Shown piece after piece: positions 18,848 to 27,892 of a DNA stretch of 64,000 nucleotides. Below the pieces are notes generated by a model. It had not been told where the DNA came from, made no database searches, and saw only the letters and a program-made list of their open reading frames with translations. Each line of letters starts with the position of its first letter. The stretch's first letter is position 1. The position numbers were made by a program, and so were the translations under genes. This DNA is from DATKWD01 sp963704815 (lineage in GTDB: Bacteria; Actinomycetota; Acidimicrobiia; Acidimicrobiales; Salinilacustritrichaceae), in contig CAVPHU010000012.1 of assembly GCA_963704815.1 (NCBI GenBank), forward strand, positions 124,001 through 188,000. Direction: 5' to 3'.

Positions 18848-19102
18848 ATGACAATGCTCAGCTTCCGCGTCGATGACCGAGATGCCGACGAGGCGCAGCG
18901 GTGGGCTACCGCCCTGGGCATCGACCGTTCCGAGCTCCTCCGTGACGCACTTCGCCGGCACCTCGACCGGCTGGCGTCAGAAGACGACGTTGCTCGTTGG
19001 GCAGCGGCTCCGCTCGACGAGGGCGAACGGGCGCTCGGTGATGTCGCTGACTGGGGCCCTGCTGAGGACTGGTCGGATTGGGCTCTCGATGCAGCGGGGT
19101 GA
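18848..19102 (+). CDS. Ribbon-helix-helix antitoxin (MazE-like partner)
   Basis: An 84-residue protein. The N-terminal 45 residues, MLSFRVDDRDADEAQRWATA then IDRSELLRDALRRHLDRL, fit the ribbon-helix-helix (CopG/MetJ-type) DNA-binding fold. The C-terminal tail is acidic and Trp-rich (ADWGPAEDWSDWALD), typical of the toxin-binding segment of such antitoxins. It overlaps the toxin gene by 14 bp. It probably represses its own operon. Confidence 0.85.
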   Translation: MTMLSFRVDDRDADEAQRWATALGIDRSELLRDALRRHLDRLASEDDVARWAAAPLDEGERALGDVADWGPAEDWSDWALDAAG

Positions 19103-19394
19103 GATCTGGTTTGCTGCCACGCCGGGTGGCGACCGACCCGTGCTGGTCCTCACGCGCGACCCCGTCGCCGGACGCATCGGCTCCATCGTGGTGGCAGCGC
19201 TGACTCGGACGCGGCGCGGACTCGTCTCGGAGCTCGAGTTGACGAGGTCGGACGGCGTCCCGACCGACAGCGTGGTCAACTTCGACAACATCCACACGAT
19301 TCCTCGGGAGAGGTTCCGTCGAAGGGTGGCCGCGCTACCCGCCGCGCGGATGGCCGAGGCGTGCCGGGTGCTCCAGGCTGCGACGGGCTGCTGA
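19089..19394 (+). CDS. MazF/PemK-type mRNA interferase toxin
   Basis: A 101-residue toxin beginning MQRGEIWFAATPGGDRPVLVLTRD, the family signature with the conserved RGEIW and RPVLVL strands. NFDNIHTIPRERF matches the conserved core helix region. Members cleave mRNA at short sequence motifs when not bound by antitoxin. ATG 19089 lies inside the antitoxin gene, giving translational coupling and antitoxin-first stoichiometry. The gene is intact. Confidence 0.9.
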   Translation: MQRGEIWFAATPGGDRPVLVLTRDPVAGRIGSIVVAALTRTRRGLVSELELTRSDGVPTDSVVNFDNIHTIPRERFRRRVAALPAARMAEACRVLQAATGC

Positions 19395-19539
19395 CCCGGC
19401 GTTCTGGGAAGGGTTCCCTCCTCGGCGATCGCGGCCGGGGCTTGCTACAACGGGCCCGTGCACGCGCGGCGCCAGCATCCAGTCGCCCTCCGGAGCCGAT
19501 CGCTGGGTTTCCGTTGCCACTGCCGTTGACGGCCGTGGC

Positions 19540-19812
19540 TTGGCCTTTCCCGAGGCTCTTGCCGAGGACGCGGGAGTCGCAACCGCGGTCGAGCGCAGCG
19601 ACCTGGACGACGAGTCGGTGAGGTTTCGGTTCGGGCTCCACTGGGGCGCCCGCCTCTACGTCGGACAGATCCAGACGGCAGGTCGAAGCGAGGTCACCGC
19701 AGTCGGCGACGAGGTGAACGACGCCGCCCACATCGAAGCCTGCGCGTCCGGTGGCCGCACCCAACCGCCACCTAGCACTGAGACTGCGCGGTACCGTCTT
19801 GGCGAGCGTTGA
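19540..19812 (+). pseudogene. Relic of a class III nucleotidyl cyclase
   Basis: About 60 codons match the second half of a class III cyclase domain: RFRFGLHWGARLYVGQIQT, GRSEVTAVGDEVNDAAHIEACASGG. The purine- and metal-binding first half is absent and the frame ends soon after. It may be the leftover of a cyclase gene displaced by recombination; the intact cyclase-ATPase lies 1.1 kb upstream. Flanking bases 19395-19539 and 19813-19858 show nothing recognisable. Confidence 0.6.
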
Positions 19813-19858
19813 GAGTCGTTCGAACCAGGCCCCTCCTCGATGTCGGGAGACACGTCCA

Positions 19859-21331
19859 ATGAGTGCGCTGCGTACCACCCGCCGTCACGGTGTGCGCCTC
19901 CTGCCGGACTCGAGGAGGGTGATCACCAAGCCGTTTCTTCCGGGCGAGGATGTGTTCCCCGACGGCCATTCGCGCATCGATGTCGTCCTGCGTCGCATCC
20001 TGGCGATACCGGAGGCCGAGGTCGTCACCACACTGCGAGATGCCTGCGCCTCCTTCGCCGGCCGCCACGCCGATCTGGACGGCGTGCTCCACGACCACTT
20101 CTCGATCGTGGCAGGACGCGTCGATGCCGAGGATCTCTCGCACGAACGCAAGATGCTGATCGGTGCTTACCTCACGCACGAGTACTCGATCGAAGGTGCC
20201 GCCCTGGGCAATCCTTCGATGGTCGAGGCCCCGGATCAGTCGGGCCTCGGCGCCGGAGCGACCCGCTTCATCATGAGCCTCAGAGCGGTCGGAGAGGGGC
20301 ACATCTCGTCGATCGAGTTCCGCTCGGGGGTCATCGAGGCGGATCTGCGTATCACCGTGGACGAGCCCAGCCGCTTTGCCGCCACCGGTCGCCGAATCGC
20401 CGTCGAGTACGACAAGGGATTCTTCCTCACCAAGCTCCGCGACCTGGGCCGGCTCAACGTCATCGCGGAGACCGTGCTCGGCGATCTCGGCTCGTGCTTC
20501 ACGATGGCAGAACTCGAGACGGCGATCCTCGCACTCGACGATTTGGGCATTCACCGATCCGTCTCAGCCGAGACCAGCCATGTGCTGCACTGGCTTGCCT
20601 CGTCGAACTACCGAATCGACTTCGACGCCGACAGCGATCTTTCCGAGCGGGTGATCTTTCCGGCCGGCCCGACCGAGAGCCACGGGATGGAGGACGCCCG
20701 CCTTGTCCGATTCGTCGGCGACGACGCGAAGGTCGTCTATTACGGGACCTACACCGCGTTCGACGGACATCAGATCCTTCCGCAGCTGATCGAAACCGCT
20801 GACTTCCGCACGTTCCGGATCGCGACGCTCAGCGGCGAGTGTGCCCAGAACAAGGGCATCGCGCTGTTCCCGAGGAAGATCGGGGGCAGGTTCGTTGCAC
20901 TCGGCCGTCAGGACAACGTCAACAACTTCGTGATGACCTCGGCCGACGTGCGCGACTGGCGCGAGACCGAGAAGATCCAGGAGCCCAAGCTGCCCTGGGA
21001 ACTCATGCAGCTCGGGAACTGCGGGTCTCCGCTCGAGACCGAGGCGGGCTGGTTGGTGATCACCCACGGAGTCGGTCCGTTCAGGCGCTACACCCTCGGC
21101 GCATTGTTGCTCGACCTCGACGACCCGCTCCGCGTGATCGGCCACCTCGCCGAACCGCTTCTCGAGCCCGCCGCCGACGAACGCGAGGGCTATGTCCCGA
21201 ACGTCGTCTACTCGTGCGGGGCCATGATCCATGCCGACCACCTGGTGCTGCCCTACGGGTTCAGCGACGTGGCCGCCAGCGTCGCCACGATCGAGCTCGA
21301 CGAACTGCTCGGCCGTCTCACGTCTCGCTGA
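19859..21331 (+). CDS. Glycoside hydrolase/phosphorylase family 130 protein
   Basis: A 490-residue protein of the five-bladed beta-propeller GH130 family, which acts on beta-mannosides, usually by phosphorolysis. The catalytic-acid region reads PTESHGMEDARLVRF, with Asp279 in the expected position. Later blades have YYGTYTAFDGH, LFPRKIGGRFVALGRQD, GNCGSPLETEAGWLVITHGVG and a YVPNVVYSCGA repeat. It heads a carbohydrate cluster with two GT4 glycosyltransferases and a GH5-like hydrolase, suggesting turnover of a mannose-containing polymer. It overlaps the convergent GH5-like gene by 14 bp. Phosphorylase versus hydrolase cannot be settled by eye. Confidence 0.85.
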   Translation: MSALRTTRRHGVRLLPDSRRVITKPFLPGEDVFPDGHSRIDVVLRRILAIPEAEVVTTLRDACASFAGRHADLDGVLHDHFSIVAGRVDAEDLSHERKMLIGAYLTHEYSIEGAALGNPSMVEAPDQSGLGAGATRFIMSLRAVGEGHISSIEFRSGVIEADLRITVDEPSRFAATGRRIAVEYDKGFFLTKLRDLGRLNVIAETVLGDLGSCFTMAELETAILALDDLGIHRSVSAETSHVLHWLASSNYRIDFDADSDLSERVIFPAGPTESHGMEDARLVRFVGDDAKVVYYGTYTAFDGHQILPQLIETADFRTFRIATLSGECAQNKGIALFPRKIGGRFVALGRQDNVNNFVMTSADVRDWRETEKIQEPKLPWELMQLGNCGSPLETEAGWLVITHGVGPFRRYTLGALLLDLDDPLRVIGHLAEPLLEPAADEREGYVPNVVYSCGAMIHADHLVLPYGFSDVAASVATIELDELLGRLTSR

Positions 21332-22546
21332 GGACCCGCTCGGAGTATCGCTGGTACAGACGAGCGAGCTGCGAGGAGCCGCCTTTGTAGAACTCCGCCG
21401 GTTCGATGTCGATCCACCCGAGATCGGCAGGAGCGGCGACGACCTCGAGCGAGCGGTGGGACTGAATCCGCTCGACGGACGGTTTGGGCGAGCCATCGGC
21501 GCGCCACAGTCCGAAGGAGCGTTCGTGCGCCGCTTCGTCGAGGGGAGGAGCGTCCCAGATGTCCGATACGTAGTCGTTCGCGCACCACAACATGGCGCCG
21601 GTGGCACCGGCTCGACGCAGCTCGGTCAATGCCCGGTCGGTGTAGTCGGCGGCAACGCGCTCTTCGACCAACATCGACTCGGACGCTTCGGGCGCCGAGT
21701 GGCCCTCGGGCGAGGTGGGCAGACCGAACTCGGAGAAGAGCACATCGGATCCACCGCCGAGCCACCGAGTGACCTCGGTGAGGAACCCCAGGAGGTGCTC
21801 GTCGGTCGGGCCGGAGGCCCATCGCGGCGTAGATCGGATAGCCGTGCATCGTCAAGAAGTCGCACACGGTCGCCGCTTCGGCCGGACCGAGGTTGCGATC
21901 CTGTTCGAGGTCTTCCATGTGGAGCCCGATCGTGATCGAAGACGACGGGTCGGCCTGACGGATCGCAGTCGTCATCCGCTCCAGCCACGCCAGGCCCGCC
22001 GTCCGATCGGGCGGGACGGCACAGTTCGAGTTCTCGTTGCCGAGGTCCCACGCCCACAGGCCGGGGTGCCCTGCGAGGGCTGCGGCAACCTCGCCGACCA
22101 GGAGGGCCTGCGCGTCCATCACCCCGGGGTCGGTGAACCAGCTGCGAAGGGCTCCGGTCGAGAACCGAGCCCCCCGACACGACCCGAAATCTCGAGCTCG
22201 ACATCGACGGGGTGGACGTCAGGGACCACCCCGGAATCCAGTTCACACCACTCATGTGCCCGGTGAAGAAGGTCGGCATGAGGTCCAATCCGGCTTCCTT
22301 CGCCAGATCTGCGACCACCACCAGCCGGTCGAGCGCTTTGGTACTCGCTGCGTCGGGCGTCGGCTGGAAGTCCTCCCAGGTCAGGAAGATCCTCACCGAG
22401 TCCAATCCGGCCGACGAGATCCGGTCGAAATCGGCAACCACCTCGCCGGGGTCGAAATCGGTCCACCACCGCATCGCGGTGCGAGCCGGCCAGTAGTTGA
22501 CGCCCAAGCGGAAGCAGCCGACGGTGGGCCCGCCGGTCGTGGTCAT
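21318..22546 (-). pseudogene. GH5-like (cellulase-fold) glycoside hydrolase, two frameshifts
   Basis: A TIM-barrel glycosidase of about 409 residues when read across shifts near 22155 and 21815. The N-terminus is GCFRLGVNYWPARTAMRWW, then DSVRIFLTWEDFQP and FFTGHMSGVNWIPGW. The general acid is in WAWDLGNENSN and the nucleophile in LFSEFGLPTSPEGH. Family knowledge points to endo-mannanase or related activity, which fits the GH130 and GT neighbours. ATG 22546 overlaps the upstream stop by 4 bp. Both catalytic Glu residues are present, so the shifts may be sequencing errors rather than decay. Confidence 0.75.
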
Positions 22547-23551
22547 GACGTCAGTGGCACCAGGCGGCGAGTCTGTTGGAGCGTCGAAACCAGCGCGAGG
22601 GTCGACTCGGCGCCCTGGTTGAGGTTGGGGCCCCACGCGTGGAGGCCGTCGTATCCTCCGCCTGACATCGGGTCCCACATCACCGCAGCTGCGTCGTTGG
22701 CGCCGGCGAACCACTCGGCAGCCAGTTCGACGCCTTGCATCCACCGGTCATCGCCCGTGACGTCGGAGGCTCGCCGACAGGCGTCGGCCATGGCGGCGAC
22801 TTCGATCGGCTGTTGATCGAACGCGGGCGCGTGATCGCCAGGACCAGCGCCTCCGACCGGAGTCGGTGAGAGGTGGCCGCCGACCGTTTCACGGTCGAGC
22901 AGCCAGGCCAGCAAGGCGAGACCGTCGTCGAGGACCAGGGGTCTCCCGAGGTAGTGGCCTCCGGCGATGAGGGCTTCGGCCAGCGCAGCGTTGGCATAGC
23001 TGAGGCGAGACTCCGGCCATGGCCACGGATCGTCGGACGGTCGACCGATGGTTGCGATCGCGTCGGCGAGCAGCCTCCGAGCTTGCTCGTGCTCGGGGTG
23101 CACAGCGAGCACCTCGGCCGAGCCGAGCCCGGCGAAGGCCATCGCCCGGCGCCAAGGCGAACGTTGCTGCGCGGCTCGCTCGAAGGCCGCGAGGGCCGCC
23201 TGACGCACGGAGTCTGCGGGGAGGAGGTGTGCCGCGGTCCCGAAGGCCCAGAGGCTCCGGCCCCAGCAGTCCTCGACGGTCGGTCTTCCGTGCCACTGAC
23301 CATCTGCGCTGCGCCGATTCCGCACTCGGCCGTCCAGGTCTTGCGCATCGGTGAGAAACGTCAACGCCATGGTTCCGAGATCGCGCACGTGTTGATGGGC
23401 CTGCGGCTCGCGGGCTGACGACGATCAGCAGGCGGGCCACGTCGTCGACGCAGTAGCCGTGCTCGCGGCGTGGGGCGGTGTGATCAGCGTGCTCGAAGAT
23501 GCCGATGTGGTCGGTCAGCGCGAGCAGGTGGTCGAAGTTCGGAGCGGTCAC
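22543..23551 (-). CDS. Six-hairpin-type glycosyl-hydrolase-like protein, one frameshift
   Basis: Starts at GTG 23551 with FDHLLALTDHIGIFEHADHT and EHGYCVDDVARLLIVVS, then shifts at about 23412, where AGCCCGCG has one C too many for the frame, into REPQAHQHVRDLGTMALTFL. The remainder is an Ala/Leu-rich helical array with recurring Trp/Gly motifs (CWGRSLWAFGTAA, WPWPESRLSYANAALAEALI, WGPNLNQGAESTLA), typical of alpha/alpha six-hairpin enzymes found beside GT4 and GH130 genes. About 335 residues. Both ends overlap neighbours by 4 bp (GTGA, ATGA), so this is the middle gene of a tight three-gene operon. Confidence 0.72.
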
Positions 23552-24750
23552 GTCCGGACGGCTCGGCTGTTCGCGAGGAGCCGGCTGGCCAGATCGTTGT
23601 ACCGGCGGGCCACCGCGGTCCACGACAGATCTGGCGCGAGCCGCCGTGCCTCGGCCGCCATCGATGCTGCGAGATCGGGGTCGGTGAGCACCGACCGGAT
23701 CGCTGCGGCGAGGGCCTCGGGGTCACCCTGGGGAACCACGACCCCGGCACCGCTGGAAAGCAGTTCGACGGCGTGCGGAAACGCAGTCGACACAACCGGG
23801 CGTCCGGCGGCCACGGCGTCGACGAGCACGCCGGAGGTCACCTGGTCGGTCGAGTCGTACGGCAGCACCACGAGGTCGGCCGAGCGAATCAGCTCGGTGA
23901 GTGCGGGCAGATCCCGGTAGGCGTCGTCGAAGGAGATGGAGTCGGCGGCCGAGGTGTCAGCTGCTCGTTCCATCAGCATCTGGCGGTACGACTCGCCCGA
24001 CGTGGCCACGACCTTGGGGTGGGTCGCGCCGGCGATGATGTAGTCGGGACGGGGGCGCAGGTCGGCGAGTTCGGCGACGGCATCGATGGCCCATTCGATG
24101 CCCTTTCCGGGCCCGAGGAGCCCCCACGTCAACAGCCGCGGCGACCGTGGCCATCGTTGATCGGCAGTCGCTGCTCGATCGGCCGGCGGGGTGGCGGCTC
24201 CATGAGGGATGACGACGACCTTCGACTCGTCGACGTCGAACCCGTTGATGAGCCGGTCACAGGCCGTCTCGGTCATCACGACGACCTGATCGGCGGCCTC
24301 GCAGACCTGCTCGAGGACCCGCTTCTGGTTGACGCTCGGCGAGGTCACCACGGTGTGGGCGACGACGATCATGGGCACCTCGACCTCGCTGACGATGTCG
24401 ACGATCTCCTCACCGTCGGGGCCGTCGTAGATTCCGTACTCGTGCTGCACGATCGCGACATCGGTGCGGTTCAGGACGTCGACCGGGGCGGGCCGATCGA
24501 TGTCGCTCTTGTCGAGCGTGCCGAGCACCGACGCGTCCTCCAGAGCCGGGGTGGCGCCGCATCGCACGACATCGACTGCGCCGCCGTTCGTGATGATCCC
24601 GTTGGCGAGCGCCGCCGAGAACGTCGCGATCCCGCACTCCGTCGGAGGGAACGTGGACAGGATCCCGAAGGTTCGGGCCTCGGCCCCGTTCGAGTCTGCA
24701 GCATCTGCTGAGGCAGTGGGAGAAGAACTGAACACGGGAAGGACCTCCAA
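23548..24750 (-). CDS. Glycosyltransferase family 4 protein
   Basis: A 400-residue GT-B glycosyltransferase. The N-terminal Rossmann half includes FGILSTFPPTECGIATFSAAL and DVAIVQHEYGIYDG. The C-terminal donor-binding half has RLLTWGLLGPGKGIEWAIDA and LVVLPYDSTDQVTSGVLVDAVA. It transfers a sugar from a nucleotide donor to an unknown acceptor. It is the first gene of the leftward operon; a 138-bp divergent region separates it from the second GT4 gene. Confidence 0.88.
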   Translation of the reverse strand: MEVLPVFSSSPTASADAADSNGAEARTFGILSTFPPTECGIATFSAALANGIITNGGAVDVVRCGATPALEDASVLGTLDKSDIDRPAPVDVLNRTDVAIVQHEYGIYDGPDGEEIVDIVSEVEVPMIVVAHTVVTSPSVNQKRVLEQVCEAADQVVVMTETACDRLINGFDVDESKVVVIPHGAATPPADRAATADQRWPRSPRLLTWGLLGPGKGIEWAIDAVAELADLRPRPDYIIAGATHPKVVATSGESYRQMLMERAADTSAADSISFDDAYRDLPALTELIRSADLVVLPYDSTDQVTSGVLVDAVAAGRPVVSTAFPHAVELLSSGAGVVVPQGDPEALAAAIRSVLTDPDLAASMAAEARRLAPDLSWTAVARRYNDLASRLLANSRAVRT

Positions 24751-24888
24751 GGTCGACTGAGAGCCGCCAAGGATCTGCCAATCCGCTCCTCGCCAAGCCT
24801 ATGCCGACGCGGGACCGAAGCGGCATCGGGGTAGCCTCCGGTCGTTCCAGACTCTCGACCACCCTCCGGCGAGCCGCTCCGTGTCGCC

Positions 24889-25896
24889 GTGCTCGCACCG
24901 ATCGCATGGCGGACCCCGCCCCGCCACTACGGCCCCTGGGAGCTCTTTGCCTCGCTGCTGACCGAAGGCCTGGTGGCCCTGGGACACGAGGTGACTCTGT
25001 TCGCGACCGCTGACTCGGTGACGACCGCAACGCTGTGCGCGACGGTGGCACGTGGGTGGTCCGAGGACGACACCATCGAGCCGAAGGTGGCCGAATGCAC
25101 GCACATCGCCGACGCGTTCGAGCACGCCGCGGACTTCGACATCATCCACAACGGCTTCGACTTCCTTCCGCTCACCTACAGCGGCCTGGTCGACACACCT
25201 GTGGTGACCACGATCCACGGGTTCTCGTCACCGCGGATCCTGCCCGTCTACGAGCGGTACGACGAGAGCACCACCTACGTCGCCATCAGCGACGCCGACC
25301 GACACCCACGGTTGCACTACGCAGCCACCATCCACCACGGGATCGACGTCGACGCCTTCGACGTCCACCCGGCTCCCGGTGAAGATCTGCTCTTCTTCGG
25401 ACGGATCCACCCCGACAAGGGCACGGCGACCGCCATCGAGGTCGCGCGGCGAGCGGGTCGCCGACTCGTGATCGCCGGGATCGTTCAGGACGAGCGATAC
25501 TTCCGCGACGAGGTCGAACCTCACATCGACGGCGAGCGGGTTCGATTCCTCGGACCGGTGTCGGCCGGTGACCGGGCCGAGGTCCTCGGTGGTGCGCACG
25601 CGTTGTTGCACCTCATCGATTTCGACGAGCCATTCGGCTACAGCGTCGTCGAGGCCATGGCATGCGGGACCCCCGTCATCGCTTACGACCGCGGATCAAT
25701 GGCCGAGCTCATCGAACCCGCGAAGACAGGGTTCATCGCTCGTGACCGCGAGGAGGCGATCGGCTTCGTCGAGGCTGCCTCGACCCTCGACCGCAGCGAG
25801 ATTTGCCGCGCTGCGGCGGAGCGCTTCAACGCCTCGGCAATGGTCGACCAGTACGTCGAGGTCTACCGACGAGTCCTGCGCGGTCCACAGATCTGA
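24889..25896 (+). CDS. Glycosyltransferase family 4 protein
   Basis: A 335-residue GT-B protein. The acceptor half has IAWRTPPRHYGPWELFASLL; the donor half has EDLLFFGRIHPDKGTATAIEVA and DEPFGYSVVEAMACGTPVIAYDRG. GTG 24889 is used; the frame is open upstream as PLRVAVLAPIAW without an ATG or GTG, so the true start may be a rarer codon slightly upstream or missing through an indel. It is divergent from the other GT4 gene of the cluster and may build the same mannose-containing glycan. Confidence 0.87.
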   Translation: MLAPIAWRTPPRHYGPWELFASLLTEGLVALGHEVTLFATADSVTTATLCATVARGWSEDDTIEPKVAECTHIADAFEHAADFDIIHNGFDFLPLTYSGLVDTPVVTTIHGFSSPRILPVYERYDESTTYVAISDADRHPRLHYAATIHHGIDVDAFDVHPAPGEDLLFFGRIHPDKGTATAIEVARRAGRRLVIAGIVQDERYFRDEVEPHIDGERVRFLGPVSAGDRAEVLGGAHALLHLIDFDEPFGYSVVEAMACGTPVIAYDRGSMAELIEPAKTGFIARDREEAIGFVEAASTLDRSEICRAAAERFNASAMVDQYVEVYRRVLRGPQI

Positions 25897-26039
25897 TCGC
25901 AGACCGGCAGTCCCGCCCTGTTGAGAGTCGTGCCGGTGCCGAGGGCTCCGAGGATCTGGGCAGCGAGACGGGGATCTTCGCGACGGGTCCTGATGTACGA
26001 GCCGCCGATCTCGTCGTACCGGCTGCCAACACCACCCAT
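25863..26039 (-). pseudogene. Relic of a SAM-dependent methyltransferase N-terminus
   Basis: The first 40 codons (GSRYDEIGGSYIRTRREDPR, then LAAQILGALGTGTT) match the start of a class I methyltransferase family whose next element would be the GxGxG SAM loop. Instead the frame runs into unrelated sequence and stops. It overlaps the 3' end of the GT4 gene antisense. This looks like genuine remnant DNA. Confidence 0.5.
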
Positions 26040-26115
26040 CGCTCTCAGCGTCGCAGACTGCACCGACCCAGGCCGGCGAGTTGCTGCCGCTTCCTCGGTT
26101 GGCTGCGAGCTTCCA

Positions 26116-26784
26116 TCAGGCGATCTGTTCTCGGGACGACCGGCGGCGCCAGACCACGACGGCGAGGCCGATGACGAGGGGGCCGAGCAGTGCCACGTGC
26201 ACCACGAGCCAACGGATCAAGGTGCCAGGATCCACCTCTCTGCCGCCGATGAGCACGAAACGGAGGTCTTCTTCGAAGAACAGCCCGAAACCGGTCAAGT
26301 CCGACCCGACCGTGACGGCTCGAAGCCCGAGCTGGTCCCATGGCAACTCGTAGCCCGTGACCATCGCAGCAACCGTCGCCACGACGAGTCCCGCAGCGAT
26401 GAGTCGTCCGCCCATGCGGCGGAGCGGCGCGCCCGGGCCGACGCTCAGAGCGACTGCGGTCGCGGCCGCGGTGACGACCGCCAAGGCGCCGATCACACGG
26501 TGCGACGCCCGCAGCGTCTCGGAGAGCCGTTGCGAGCTCGTGAGTTCGGCCCCGAAGAAGTCGCCCCAGGCCTGGCTGGTTGTCGGCTCGTACACGAACC
26601 AGAGCGCGATGCCGGTGATGGTCAGCACTCCGACCTCGACGAGCAACACCGCAGGAAGGGCCAACCGGATGCGATTCCACGCCGGACTCGGCTCAGCAGG
26701 CCGAGGGTCGTGCGAGTCCGTCCGGATCGCTGTTGGCGCCAGCGGCGGCCCGATGGGTGGTCCAGCCTTCGGGCGCCCGGTCAT
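26116..26784 (-). CDS. Cytochrome b N-terminal-like membrane protein
   Basis: A 222-residue protein with four predicted transmembrane helices (about residues 40-66, 93-115, 127-150 and 193-218). GYELPWDQLGLRAVTVGSDLTG resembles the conserved PWxQ loop of cytochrome b/b6. Only two His lie in membrane helices (ASHRVIGA and WLVVHVALLGP), so at most one haem could be ligated by a His pair, whereas cytochrome b uses four. No iron-sulfur or cytochrome c genes are adjacent. Role in electron transfer is inferred. ATG 26784 was chosen; 195 bp separate it from the divergent PPOX gene. Confidence 0.65.
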   Translation of the reverse strand: MTGRPKAGPPIGPPLAPTAIRTDSHDPRPAEPSPAWNRIRLALPAVLLVEVGVLTITGIALWFVYEPTTSQAWGDFFGAELTSSQRLSETLRASHRVIGALAVVTAAATAVALSVGPGAPLRRMGGRLIAAGLVVATVAAMVTGYELPWDQLGLRAVTVGSDLTGFGLFFEEDLRFVLIGGREVDPGTLIRWLVVHVALLGPLVIGLAVVVWRRRSSREQIA

Positions 26785-26979
26785 GGCGGCACCGTACCCT
26801 GGTGATGCTCCGCGAGGTCCCGGGAACACCCTGGGCCGACGAACCAGCCCGTGACCGCTCATCCGGCGATGTGGGATGGTGAGGTACGAGCTGGATAGGT
26901 CGCCTCCCGCTGGTGAGCGGGCTGCGGCTCTGCGAGCGGCCCGGCGGCCGACATCAACGATTCGACGAGGAGTGCACCC

Positions 26980-27603
26980 ATGGAGTTCAGCGACACGATC
27001 ACCTCGCTCGAGCAGTTCCGGGAGGTGATGGAGCCACCCATGCAGTTCGTGGTCGACAAGGAGGTGAGCATCCTCGATGAGCACTGCCGGGGATTCATCG
27101 CACGCTCACCGTTCCTGCTGATCGCCTCCACCGACGGCAACGGCAAGATCGACATCTCCCCGAAGGGCGACGCTCCGGGTTTCGTCAAGGTCCTCGACGA
27201 CACGACCCTCGCCGTCCCGGACCGTAAGGGAAACCACCGCACCGACACCTTCATGAACCTCCTCGAGCATCCGTGGGTCGGTCTCATCTTCCTGGTCCCA
27301 GGACATCGCAACACGCTGCGACTCCGCGGTCGGGCCGAGATCGTCCGTGACCGAGAGGTCCGCGAGGCGATGGCCGTCGACGGGAATGCACCGGAACTCG
27401 CAATCGGCGTGCACCTCACCACCGGCTACTTCCACTGCGCGAAGTGCATCATCCGCTCCAGCCTCTGGGAAGACGCAGCGGAGCCGACGACAGAAGACCG
27501 GCGACTTCTCGCCGAAACCGTGGTGAAGTACGGAGACCTCGATTTCTCGGTCGACGACGTGCAGGCGATCATCGAGGCCGACGAGGTCGAACGTCTCTAC
27601 TGA
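26980..27603 (+). CDS. Pyridoxamine 5'-phosphate oxidase-fold flavoprotein (MSMEG_1061 type)
   Basis: A 207-residue split-barrel flavoprotein. PFLLIASTDGNGKIDISPKGD, LAVPDRKGNHRTDTFMNLLEH and GLIFLVPGHRNTLRLRGRAEI are the FMN-binding strands, and TTGYFHCAKCIIRSSLW closes the core. The full-length match is to actinobacterial proteins named MSMEG_1061-family FMN-dependent PPOX-type flavoproteins; the substrate is unknown. Start ATG 26980. Confidence 0.88.
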   Translation: MEFSDTITSLEQFREVMEPPMQFVVDKEVSILDEHCRGFIARSPFLLIASTDGNGKIDISPKGDAPGFVKVLDDTTLAVPDRKGNHRTDTFMNLLEHPWVGLIFLVPGHRNTLRLRGRAEIVRDREVREAMAVDGNAPELAIGVHLTTGYFHCAKCIIRSSLWEDAAEPTTEDRRLLAETVVKYGDLDFSVDDVQAIIEADEVERLY

Positions 27604-27622
27604 GCCGACGAGGCGCCTGCTG

Positions 27623-27850
27623 GGGCTCCTCGACTCGAGCAGTGAAGTGCGGAGTCACGACGTCGAGTTCGCGCATGCCGGCGTGCAGCCGTTCGAGAGC
27701 GTCGGCGTAGGCGGCCGTCGAGAGGTCCTGGCTCGCCGATTCGCAATGGGTCCACAGCGTGACCTCGAAGCCGTCACGCACGTAGCCGCGCGGCTCGACT
27801 CGTGGGTCAAGCGCAGCCACCGGGCTGCCTGTCTCGGCCAGCCGTTGCGC
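27623..27850 (-). pseudogene. Relic of an aminoglycoside-phosphotransferase-family gene
   Basis: About 75 codons on the minus strand read RLAETGSPVAALDPRVEPRG, DGFEVTLWTHCES, YADALERLHAGMRELD and VTPHFTARVEE, the hinge region between the lobes of an APH-fold kinase. No catalytic HGD or start is present and the frame ends in unrelated sequence. It fills most of the gap between the PPOX gene and the next operon and is a genuine fragment. Confidence 0.55.
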
Positions 27851-27892
27851 CCCACCTGTCGATGGCGATCGGACGTCCTAGGGTCCCCGGTC

